A stretch of 64,000 nucleotides of DNA. Origin: UBA1941 sp046329555 (GTDB lineage Bacteria > Bacteroidota > Bacteroidia > Chitinophagales > LD1). This document shows, piece after piece, positions 43,038 through 50,807 of this stretch (within the stretch, counting starts at the first letter, position 1; every line of letters begins with the position of its first letter). The notes beneath the pieces were generated by a model. That model made no database searches. It had not been told where the DNA came from and saw nothing but the letters and a program-made list of their open reading frames with translations. A program made the position numbers and the translations under genes. The stretch covers positions 806,001 to 870,000 of the forward strand of contig JAXLUK010000001.1 of the NCBI GenBank assembly GCA_046329555.1. The letters run 5' to 3'.

Positions 43038-44027
43038 TTACAGCTTATCCTTAGAAGGCGTGCTGTTGTTCGAATTATTATTCTGGTTAGAATTTGATGG
43101 TGCTGCAGGAGCAGTTCCGCCAAAAACCTTTTTCAAAATATCAGTGGTGCGTGCAACAGGATCTTTTCTGATTTTAGCTTCTTCCTGAGCCACCATGTAA
43201 AATAATCCATCTAACGCCTTACGCGTAACATAATCGGTAAGATCAGGATTAATCTGCTGCACCATCGGAATCTGATTATAGGTACCCATCACCTGACTCC
43301 ATGCCTGCGTAGTCAGTGTTTTATCTAAAACACTTTTCACTTTCGGACGGAAAGCGGCTACCAGCGGTTCGGTAGTGGTGCGTTGTAAAAATTGTGTGGC
43401 GGCATCCGGCTGCTGATTGCCTACAATATTGATGGCATCGCTAATGGTTAGTTGGCTAATAGAATTTAAAAAAATAGGCGTTGCCTGAGTAGCCGATTCT
43501 TCTGCGGCACGGTTCAACTGCACCACCATATTATCTACCAAACTGCCCATGCCAATGGTGTTCAGCGTAGACGCCACTACCTGAGCTTCTTTTGGAAAAG
43601 GTATTTTGATGAGTGGATTGCCGAAATAACCATCCTTCACCGATACTTTCTGCACGCCATTGGTGATGCCGTTCATCAGCGCATCGCGAATAGCTTTAGC
43701 GGCTTCCGCTTCGGTAAAACTTCCGCCCTTGGTTACATCGGTAACTACGTTCACCACATCATCTAACAGGCCTTTCCCGCCACCTGAACTACCACCAGAT
43801 GAAGCAGGCTTGGTTGTATTGGTTGCCGGTTTCACCACATTGGTTGCCGGCTTGGTTACGGGCTTAGTTGCTGGCTTGGTAGTACTTCCGCCGCCACCTA
43901 AGCCGCCCCGGGTAGTAGTAGAAACGGTTGCCTTTTTAACTGGTTTTACCGGTTGTTTCGCCGGGGATTGTGCTATCGTTGTTGCTGCCATCGAAAACAC
44001 TAAAGCAGCCGTAATCAGGTTTTTCAT
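43038..44027 (-). CDS. DUF4197 domain exported protein
   Basis: 329 aa. Signal peptide (AATTIAQ), then a low-complexity Lys/Pro/Thr linker (about 20-90, repeats of KPATKPVTKPAT and a Gly/Ser run). A DUF4197 domain follows (about 90-300: GGSFTEAEAAKAIRDALMNGI, PFPKEAQVVASTLNTIGMG, MVVQLNRAAEESATQA, LTISDAINIV). DUF4197 proteins are periplasmic, all-helical and of unknown function. The long linker before the domain and the Asn/Ser-rich tail are unusual for the family. Next gene upstream is the PATY-repeat protein, 38 bp away on the same strand. Confidence 0.82.
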   Translation of the reverse strand: MKNLITAALVFSMAATTIAQSPAKQPVKPVKKATVSTTTRGGLGGGGSTTKPATKPVTKPATNVVKPATNTTKPASSGGSSGGGKGLLDDVVNVVTDVTKGGSFTEAEAAKAIRDALMNGITNGVQKVSVKDGYFGNPLIKIPFPKEAQVVASTLNTIGMGSLVDNMVVQLNRAAEESATQATPIFLNSISQLTISDAINIVGNQQPDAATQFLQRTTTEPLVAAFRPKVKSVLDKTLTTQAWSQVMGTYNQIPMVQQINPDLTDYVTRKALDGLFYMVAQEEAKIRKDPVARTTDILKKVFGGTAPAAPSNSNQNNNSNNSTPSKDKL

Positions 44028-44065
44028 TATTCTTTTTAAAAATGTTATTCAATAAGCTTGCCAAA

Positions 44066-45100
44066 TCACTTTTCTACACCCAAAGCCTTAAGCGTTTCCA
44101 TATTCAAATTACCTACCGGCAGGTTTTTATCTTGTTGGAATTTCATGAGCGCAGCCTTGGTTTTTCCACCCAAAGTATTATCTAATTCACCCGGGTCGTA
44201 ACCATTTTCTTTTAACGCTTTTTGGATGGCCAGAATGCGCGTAGGCGTAACCTGACTGGCGCAAAGCACTTCATGCCATTCGCCATAACCACCTTTCTGA
44301 ACCAGTTCACGTTTTGTAATTTTTTTGTACGTGGCAGGCACTTCAATAGTTTGCTGCTGCGCCGGTTGGTCAATAACTTTTTTTGAAACTACTTTAGTGA
44401 TGGCTTCAACAGGAATCTCTTTACGCGTTGCCGGTTCCTTCATCACCTGACGAGAAACTTTTTTATACACAGCAGGAATTTCCTTTAGGCACATCACCTG
44501 GCAATCGGCCGGATTAGCAGAAAGGCAATTGACATCCGCCATTCCTTTTTCCCATTTGCGGGTTGCCGGTGTTACCAATACATCCTCCGTAACCGTTTCA
44601 TATACGGCAGGAACGGTCTCATATTTTACTCCGGCAGGTCTAATCACAATGGTATCATAAACTGTTTTGTAGGTTGCAGGAGTAGTTTGCACCCGCGTAG
44701 TGGCCGGTTTATCTACAATCTCTTCTTCGCGAGATTCATATTTATCAGGCACCATGCAGCGTGCATAACATTTCCCCGGTTCTGCCCCTGGAGGCATATC
44801 GGTTTCCACAGCAGCGGGCATCTCCTTCACCGGAGTTGGTGCTGTAATAGTTGTGCCTGTTCCGGTATTGGTTCCTAAACCGCCCTGGCTATTGCCTACA
44901 GGCGTTTTGAATTTGATTTTTGGCAAAGTAGAAGGCGGTGGGCCAGCCTTTACAGAATCTGGTTTTCTTTCTTCCAAAATAATCGCATTCGGATTTTGCT
45001 CCTTATACTTTTCCATGTTTGGATTACCGGTATTGATAAAAATTTGGGCGAAGGCGCCGGTGGTGCAGGCCAAGGCTGCGCCAAGAAGAATTGGTTTCAT
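44066..45100 (-). CDS. Exported PATY-repeat protein with C-terminal peptidoglycan-binding domain
   Basis: 344 aa with a signal peptide (TTGAFAQ). Residues about 125-275 hold some nine degenerate units built on PA-T/V-Y-K/E-x-V/I (for example TPATYKTVYDTI, VPAVYETVTEDV, IPAVYKKVSRQV, VPATYKKITKRE). The last ~60 residues are a PG_binding_1 domain (RILAIQKALKENGYDPGELDNTLGGKTKAALMKFQ). It is therefore probably a periplasmic or outer-membrane protein that contacts peptidoglycan through its C-terminus while the repeats span or scaffold something. Partner unknown. Transcribed with the DUF4197 gene and divergent from dapD (43 bp). Confidence 0.75.
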   Translation of the reverse strand: MKPILLGAALACTTGAFAQIFINTGNPNMEKYKEQNPNAIILEERKPDSVKAGPPPSTLPKIKFKTPVGNSQGGLGTNTGTGTTITAPTPVKEMPAAVETDMPPGAEPGKCYARCMVPDKYESREEEIVDKPATTRVQTTPATYKTVYDTIVIRPAGVKYETVPAVYETVTEDVLVTPATRKWEKGMADVNCLSANPADCQVMCLKEIPAVYKKVSRQVMKEPATRKEIPVEAITKVVSKKVIDQPAQQQTIEVPATYKKITKRELVQKGGYGEWHEVLCASQVTPTRILAIQKALKENGYDPGELDNTLGGKTKAALMKFQQDKNLPVGNLNMETLKALGVEK

Positions 45101-45143
45101 GCTACGAATGTAGAAAATACAAGTATTTTATAACCTTGCGGAC

Positions 45144-45950
45144 ATGAAAGAATTGATTGAAGCGGCCTGGAACGACCGGTCGCTGCTGGAAAATCGCGAG
45201 ACCATTGAAGCCATTGAAGCGGTGATAGAAGCGCTGGATAAAGGAAAGATGCGGGTAGCTGAGCCTCAGGGTAATCAATGGCAAGTACATGAATGGATTA
45301 AGAAAGCCGTGATTCTTTATTTCCCAACGCGCACGATGGAAACGTTGCATGCCGGCCCCATGGAGTTTCACGATAAAATGAAATTAAAAACCGGTTACAG
45401 CGAATTAGGAATTCGCGTGGTGCCGCATGCTGTGGCACGCTATGGTGCCTATGTTGCCCCAGGCGTAATCATGATGCCCTCGTATGTGAACATTGGTGCC
45501 TATGTAGACAGCGGCACTATGGTAGATACGTGGGCTACCGTGGGAAGCTGTGCGCAAATTGGAAAGCACGTACACCTCAGCGGAGGGGTTGGTATTGGCG
45601 GCGTGCTGGAACCGGTGCAGGCGGCTCCGGTGGTTGTGGAAGATCATTGTTTCATTGGTTCCCGTTGTATTTTGGTAGAAGGCGTTCGCATTGGGCGGGA
45701 GGCCGTATTAGGCGCTAATGTGGTATTGACCAACAGCACCCGCATCATTGATGTTAGTGGCGCTGAGCCGGTAGAATACAAAGGTTATGTTCCCGAGCGC
45801 AGTGTGGTGATTCCCGGCAGTTATCCCAAAAAATTTCCTGCGGGTACGTATGATGTGCCTTGCGCATTGATTATTGGCAAGCGAAAAGCCAGCACCGACT
45901 TAAAAACATCGCTGAATGATGCCTTGCGCGATCATTCGGTTTCTGTTTAA
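45144..45950 (+). CDS. dapD: 2,3,4,5-tetrahydropyridine-2,6-dicarboxylate N-succinyltransferase
   Basis: 268 aa; left-handed beta-helix acyltransferase of the succinylase branch of lysine/diaminopimelate synthesis. It uses succinyl-CoA to acylate tetrahydrodipicolinate. N-terminal helical domain, then hexapeptide repeats (VNIGAYVDSGTMVDTWATVGSCAQIGKHVHLSGGVGIGG) and the DapD-specific EYKGYVPERSVVIPGSYPKKFPAG segment. Length is normal. It provides meso-DAP for peptidoglycan. The KDSR-like gene follows 79 bp later. Confidence 0.95.
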   Translation: MKELIEAAWNDRSLLENRETIEAIEAVIEALDKGKMRVAEPQGNQWQVHEWIKKAVILYFPTRTMETLHAGPMEFHDKMKLKTGYSELGIRVVPHAVARYGAYVAPGVIMMPSYVNIGAYVDSGTMVDTWATVGSCAQIGKHVHLSGGVGIGGVLEPVQAAPVVVEDHCFIGSRCILVEGVRIGREAVLGANVVLTNSTRIIDVSGAEPVEYKGYVPERSVVIPGSYPKKFPAGTYDVPCALIIGKRKASTDLKTSLNDALRDHSVSV

Positions 45951-46029
45951 ATCTTTTTCGCAACCCATCGCCAGATTATTCGTTTAATGATGAAGATTTT
46001 GAATGCGTTTGGTTCAACTTAGAAGCGTC

Positions 46030-46827
46030 ATGAAGCTAAAGGTAGTTTATATTGTAGGAGGAACTTCGGGAATTGGTTTGGCTATTGCCCGCGAATTGGC
46101 GGCGCGCGGCATGCGCATCTGCATTTTTGGAAGGCGCACCGATTGGTTGCAACAGGCCATTACAGATGTTAGCACTAAAGGATTTTGTACCGGGTTTACA
46201 GCCGATGCCACCAATCGTGCAGCACTCAACGAGGCATTTCAACAAGCCATTGCTGCCGTTGGTATTCCTGATGTGCTCATCAATTGCGCCGGCCGGGCCA
46301 TTCCGATGCATTTTAGTGAAATCAGCGACAGCCAGATGCAACAAACTTTTTCTTTAAATTTTCAAACGGCCTGGAATGCCTGTCAGCTCCTGGTTCCGGT
46401 GATGAAAGAGAGCGGTGGCGTTATTGTCAATACTTCATCAGTGGGTGGGTTGATTGGCGTATTTGGATACACCGATTATTCGGCATCGAAATTTGCGTTG
46501 ATTGGATTTTCAGAAGCACTTCGGCAGGAAGTAGCCGCTAATAACATTCGCGTGCAGGTGCTTTGTCCGCCCGATACACAAACGCCCGGATTTGAAGAAG
46601 AGAACAAAACAAAACCTGTTGAAACAGCGGCTATTTCGGCAGGAGCCAAATTGGTACAGCCCGAAATAGTTGCCCGCGAATTTGCCAATGCGCTAGGCGG
46701 AAAGAAATTTTTGATTATTCCCGGTTTCGACAGCAAATTATCCTGGCTCATGAAACGCTTTGCACCATGGTTGGTAGATGGCATCATCAAACGGGCCATC
46801 AGCCAGGCGCAAAAGACCAAAGCCTAG
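46030..46827 (+). CDS. Short-chain reductase, KDSR-like (3-ketodihydrosphingosine reductase)
   Basis: 265 aa; start MKLKVVYIVGG (46030), nine codons inside a longer in-frame Met. SDR elements: cofactor loop GGTSGIG (10-16), NCAG (85-88), Ser136/137, Tyr150 and Lys154 in YSASK. The segment PPDTQTPGFEEENKTKPVET (180-199) closely matches, from memory, the corresponding stretch of eukaryotic KDSR (PPDTDTPGFAEENRTKP). KDSR reduces 3-ketodihydrosphingosine, the product of serine palmitoyltransferase, with NADPH. The spt gene converges on it, with stop codons overlapping by 4 bp (CTAG), so the assignment fits the locus. It lacks the N-terminal membrane helix of the animal enzyme. Specificity is inferred. 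Confidence 0.8.
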   Translation: MKLKVVYIVGGTSGIGLAIARELAARGMRICIFGRRTDWLQQAITDVSTKGFCTGFTADATNRAALNEAFQQAIAAVGIPDVLINCAGRAIPMHFSEISDSQMQQTFSLNFQTAWNACQLLVPVMKESGGVIVNTSSVGGLIGVFGYTDYSASKFALIGFSEALRQEVAANNIRVQVLCPPDTQTPGFEEENKTKPVETAAISAGAKLVQPEIVAREFANALGGKKFLIIPGFDSKLSWLMKRFAPWLVDGIIKRAISQAQKTKA

Positions 46828-48089
46828 ACTAGGCCAAAGCGTTTTCCTACCCTTTGAAATTTATCCAGAATAAAATCCAAATGTTCGCGCTGATGCGTAG
46901 CCATGTAACTGGTGCGCAACATTTGCATACCTGGAGGCGTGGCCGGCGAGATAAATGCATTTACGAATACACCTTCGTCGTAGAGCGCCCGCCAGAAAGC
47001 AAAAGTTTGATGATCGTTCTGTTCATCGTCCTTATGGTTGCCAACAAAAACTGGCACTATAGCCGTAATACCATCCGGCACCCGGAATCCCATTTCGCGC
47101 AGATGCTTTCGGATGTAGGCCGCATTGGCGGTTACTTGCAATGGCAATTCTGGCTGTTCGGTAAGAATATCTAACGCTGCCAAAGCGGCCGCAGTAGAAG
47201 AAGGCGTAGGTGAAGCACTAAAAATAAGTGCGGGCGATTTGTGCTTGAGATAGTTAATTACCTGTTCATCGCCAACCACAAATCCACCAATAGAAGCCAA
47301 AGTTTTGCTGAAGGTACACACAATAAGGTCTACCTCGTCCTGCACACCAAAATGATGCGCCGTTCCCTTTCCCTGCGGTCCCAATACCCCAAAACCATGG
47401 GCATCATCTACCAAAACGGTCGCCTCATATTCTTTTGCCACTTGGGTAATCGCATCCAGTTGCCCTACTGTTCCGAAAGTCGAAAAAACGCCGTCAGTTA
47501 CAATCAATTTATCGCCATCGGTGCGTGCCATGCGCTGCTTCAAATCGGCAGCGTCATTGTGTTTATAACGATTTACAGAAGTATGCAAACTGGCAGCCAG
47601 CATATTGCCTGCTACCAGGCTGGCGTGATTGTCTTTATCCGAAAAAATATGGTCTTTTCTTCCTACCAGTGGCAGCACTACGCCCTGCCCTGCCTGAAAA
47701 CCAGTAGTAAACAAGAGCGCTGCTTCTTTTCCTAAAAAATGGGCAATTCGCTGTTCTAACTCGATGTGTAAATCAATGGTTCCTGTTAAGAATCGTGAAC
47801 CAGAGCAACTGGTGCCATATTTGCGAATGGCGGCGATGGCCGCTTCTTTCACTTTTGGATGCGCCGTAAGCCCGAGATAGTTGTTGGAACCCGCCATAAT
47901 TACCTTGCGGTCTTCCATCATCACTTCTGGCCCCTCACTTTCCTGAATGGGCCGGAAATACGGGTACAACCCCATTTCATGTACTTCGTAGTTTCGGGTA
48001 TAGTCGCTGCACTTCTGTAGCAACGGTCGTTTAGCGGGTTGCGTGATTACCGGCATTCCATGTGTTTCCACAAAAATACGGCTATTCAC
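46824..48089 (-). CDS. spt: Serine palmitoyltransferase
   Basis: 421-aa PLP enzyme of the alpha-oxoamine synthase family. It condenses L-serine with palmitoyl-CoA (or acyl-ACP) to 3-ketodihydrosphingosine, the first step of sphingolipid synthesis. PLP-binding Lys262 in TFSKTLASIGGF, His155 in DKDNHASLV that stacks on PLP, Asp228/His231 in VDDAHG. The N-terminal GLYPYFRPIQ and AGSNNYLGLT and C-terminal VFVNAFISPATPPGMQMLRTSY match the homodimeric SPT of Sphingobacterium (from memory) better than biotin KAPA synthase or KBL. Soluble, cytoplasmic. It is the last gene of the DUF218-desaturase-spt operon. The exact start (M1 or M12) is open. Confidence 0.9.
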   Translation of the reverse strand: MNSRIFVETHGMPVITQPAKRPLLQKCSDYTRNYEVHEMGLYPYFRPIQESEGPEVMMEDRKVIMAGSNNYLGLTAHPKVKEAAIAAIRKYGTSCSGSRFLTGTIDLHIELEQRIAHFLGKEAALLFTTGFQAGQGVVLPLVGRKDHIFSDKDNHASLVAGNMLAASLHTSVNRYKHNDAADLKQRMARTDGDKLIVTDGVFSTFGTVGQLDAITQVAKEYEATVLVDDAHGFGVLGPQGKGTAHHFGVQDEVDLIVCTFSKTLASIGGFVVGDEQVINYLKHKSPALIFSASPTPSSTAAALAALDILTEQPELPLQVTANAAYIRKHLREMGFRVPDGITAIVPVFVGNHKDDEQNDHQTFAFWRALYDEGVFVNAFISPATPPGMQMLRTSYMATHQREHLDFILDKFQRVGKRFGLV

Positions 48090-48116
48090 TGAAGAAAAAT
48101 AGCCGTTCGCTTAATT

Positions 48117-49121
48117 TTATGAGTTTTTAGGGAATTCCCCAGCCAACCGGCGCTGACGATCTACGGCTACTTTTCCCTGCCCTGTACGCTCTACGCGGCT
48201 AAAAAGGGAATAGCGGGAATCGAAAAGAAAATCAATAAACAGACGGGTAAGTGACTGGTAAGACTTTAGCGGCTCATAAAACTCAGGAGCCATTGCCCGA
48301 AGGGCTGGCAACTTATTCCAGGGAATAGAGGGAAAGTCGTGATGTTCGTTGTGGTAGCCTACATTCAGCGAGAAAAAATTCATGGGGCCATAGTAGCTGG
48401 CGGTTTCCTGTTCAGGTTCGTAGGTATAGTGTTCCTGAATCCAGCGCGCACCCAGCGGGTGAAGTCCGATGGAAAAGAAAAATGAAAACAACAGATAAAG
48501 CAATCCATTCCATCCGCACCAATACACAATGGCCACATCAAAAGCTACAGCAAAAGCCAGATTAACCCACGTCCAGGTATTAAACAATTGAATAGATTTT
48601 AAACGGGGTGGACGAGTTAGCTGGAAGAAGGGGAAAAAAAGCAACCACATGGCTTTTCCCAAAGCCGAGTTTCCAATGAGGCGAGCCTCCCATCGCGATG
48701 CCAGATCAGCATCATAATCATAATCGCCCTGATGTGCATGATGTTTTAAATGATAGGTATTGAAGCCCATGGCACCGGGAAAAAGATTCACCCAATCTGC
48801 CATGATTGCCACCAAACGGTTCTGCCATTTTGATTCGAATATCAACTGATGTGTGGCTTCATGAATAATAACGTACATGGTATGATTAGCAATAGCGCCC
48901 ACAACATAAGCTACTACCATAGCAGCCCACCAATAATGCAATCCGGCTCGGCCCATGAACCAGGCAATAGTTACCTGCACCCCCAAGGTAAACAACATAA
49001 TGGCAGCCGTCCAAGGGTTCTTACCAATCAGTTGTTTCACTTCGGGATGGGCTTTTAAGATGGCGCGGGTTCTTGCTGGATGTGGCTGATCAACAGCCGA
49101 TGAATAGAAATCGTTCTGCAT
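48117..49121 (-). CDS. DEGS1-like sphingolipid Delta4-desaturase
   Basis: 334-aa membrane di-iron desaturase. All three His boxes are present: HEATH (87-91), HLKHH (124-128), HNEHH (257-261), between four membrane segments. The match is specific for dihydroceramide desaturases: the N-terminal [19 protein letters not shown] corresponds to the Lipid_DES domain of eukaryotic DEGS1 (DQPHADRRREILAKYPEIK, from memory), [14 protein letters not shown] to GLHPISGHFIAEHY, and [20 protein letters not shown] to [20 protein letters not shown]. The enzyme would introduce a 4,5-trans double bond into dihydroceramide or dihydrosphingosine, with O2 and an electron donor. The tail (residues ~312-334) is basic and lacks similarity. 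It lies 27 bp upstream of spt. Confidence 0.82.
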   Translation of the reverse strand: [334 protein letters not shown]

Positions 49122-49148
49122 GGATTAGAAAGTACGAAGAAGAAGAAA

Positions 49149-49811
49149 TTATTCCAAATGCTGATTGAGCACCATCATTGAATCAGGGTGCAAGTGTTCA
49201 CCATTGGAATGGCGGCGTATCTCATCACGCGATTTACGCAAAGTAATATGACGAAAGGTTGGATCCAGAAAGGCTTCTCCATCTACACAGGGCAACTTTT
49301 CGTCGGTAATACATTCTTCATAAATTATAGGCAGCCAGCGAACCGAAGGAAATCGCTCCTGAACAAATTTCTTCAGAAAAATACATTGAACCGGATCGGT
49401 AGCAACGGCAACTTTTCGCAGACCAAGGTCGCGGGCCATTTTAATTCCGTAATAAATATTTTCCCGTGAATGTTCGGCCTTAGTTTCGGCGAAAACATGA
49501 TTGGCCGGCACGCCCATTTCAATCAACATTTGCCTCATCACCAAGCCTTCTATATATGGCGTAGTTACCGCTCCTCCCGAACAGATGATATGGCGAGCCA
49601 AACCGCGACGGTAAAGTTCCCTGGCCCACAACACCCGGAATTTAGTTACCATTTGAAAATTACTGTTGGGTTGATAAGGAAATCCGGGAATAACTACGGC
49701 ATCAAAGGGTGCAGAAACCGCATTTCGTTCATAGTGCCATGATGAGTAAGGATGAAAACTACAAGAAGATAAGAGCAGCGCACTTACCAAAATGAAAAGC
49801 CATCGTTTCAT
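49149..49811 (-). CDS. DUF218 (YdcF/ElyC-like) lipoprotein
   Basis: 220 aa. Signal peptide with lipobox LLSSC (Cys16). DUF218 core: FDAVVIPGFPYQPN, RHIICSGGAV, GVPANHVFAETKAEHSRENIYYG and ATDPVQCIFLKKF. DUF218 proteins are a Rossmann-like family; ElyC of E. coli affects envelope lipid-carrier metabolism. In this operon it precedes the desaturase by 27 bp, so it may act on envelope lipids, but its reaction is unknown. The Asp/Glu-rich catalytic-like residues are retained in the sequences above. Confidence 0.82.
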   Translation of the reverse strand: MKRWLFILVSALLLSSCSFHPYSSWHYERNAVSAPFDAVVIPGFPYQPNSNFQMVTKFRVLWARELYRRGLARHIICSGGAVTTPYIEGLVMRQMLIEMGVPANHVFAETKAEHSRENIYYGIKMARDLGLRKVAVATDPVQCIFLKKFVQERFPSVRWLPIIYEECITDEKLPCVDGEAFLDPTFRHITLRKSRDEIRRHSNGEHLHPDSMMVLNQHLE

Positions 49812-49892
49812 AGCTCAAGATTGGCTCACGAGCGGCACATCAACAAGTGGTTACCCATGAATTTACAATTCAATGACAAAACCTGTTAACAA

Positions 49893-49923
49893 AACAAAAA
49901 AAGGGAAGCCTTCGCTTCCCTTT
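49893..49923 (-). terminator. Terminator after the exported-protein gene at 49942
   Basis: AAAGGGAAGC (49900-49909) pairs with GCTTCCCTTT (49914-49923) around CTTC. On the minus strand it is followed by TTTTTTTGTTTT and so terminates leftward transcription 18 bp after the stop codon at 49942. Confidence 0.85.
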
Positions 49924-49941
49924 TCCTTATCGTCATCTCCG

Positions 49942-50730
49942 TTACTTTGTTGATTCGGTTTCCAACTTCAACATGGGCGCCTTGATAGGAATTACCTCAG
50001 CCTCTTTGAATGCATCACGGAATAAAATTTCCAATTCAGCAAACTGCGTATCGGCTTCACGTACCGGAATTTTCTTCCAATCCATGGCCAACGTTTTTTC
50101 CATCCCCGGTTCCATGAACATCATTTTCTGATTGCCGCGCATGTTGGCATATATCTTACCGTTGGGCAGTTTCAAACCTATTTTTGAAGGATCAACAATA
50201 CCAATCATGGCTCCTGAATAAGTAGCTTTAAACGAAATGTCTACCAAATCCGTTGTGCGAACATCGCGGTCTAAAACGGCATTAAAAGCGCCTACATTAA
50301 AACTGCGAACACTGGCTGGCAGATGAAAATCCGGGGCATGCAAACTATTTTCCAACGTCTTGGCTTTGCTTAGGCCCTCTACACGAACAGTAAAAGAACT
50401 AACGCGGTAATCTCCCTTCACATCAATTACTCTTGAGGCATCATCATACGGCGCGATGATGAGTGATTTTTCGTGTTCTGCCTTAACTTCCTTACCATCC
50501 AAAATCAATACAACATCACTAGTCTTTAGCAATAAAGCATCTGCTGACTTATTCTTAATCCTCAGCTTAAATTTGATGTAATCTTCTTCCGAAACCCCAT
50601 CTACTACAGTTATTGTTGCTTCCGGTGTTTCAATAGTTTGTTCCTTATAGAAAATCTTCTTTGGCTTTCCTGCCATTACCAATTGCGATAACAGCAACAT
50701 GGCAATCAAAAATGAACTGCTTTTTTTCAT
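49942..50730 (-). CDS. Exported protein of unknown function
   Basis: 262 aa, signal peptide ending LVMAG. The sequence is beta-rich with alternating hydrophobic strands (TITVVDGVSEEDYIKFKLRIKNKSADALLL, SRVIDVKGDYRVSSFTVRVEG), suggesting one or two immunoglobulin-like sandwiches. No sorting domain, lipobox or catalytic motif is visible, so periplasmic location is the default. I do not recognise the family. It has its own terminator and no operon partner. Confidence 0.65.
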   Translation of the reverse strand: MKKSSSFLIAMLLLSQLVMAGKPKKIFYKEQTIETPEATITVVDGVSEEDYIKFKLRIKNKSADALLLKTSDVVLILDGKEVKAEHEKSLIIAPYDDASRVIDVKGDYRVSSFTVRVEGLSKAKTLENSLHAPDFHLPASVRSFNVGAFNAVLDRDVRTTDLVDISFKATYSGAMIGIVDPSKIGLKLPNGKIYANMRGNQKMMFMEPGMEKTLAMDWKKIPVREADTQFAELEILFRDAFKEAEVIPIKAPMLKLETESTK

Positions 50731-50807
50731 ACTAAAAAATAATAGAGGTTATAGCGGTAAAAGTAGTATTTACCCTATATCCCACGCATTTTTTTGCCTT
50801 TTTTAAG

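Noticed and set aside
45131..45138. TAACCTTG as a -7 promoter box for dapD
   Set aside because: One mismatch to the consensus and it would put the transcript start on the ATG; no -33 box.
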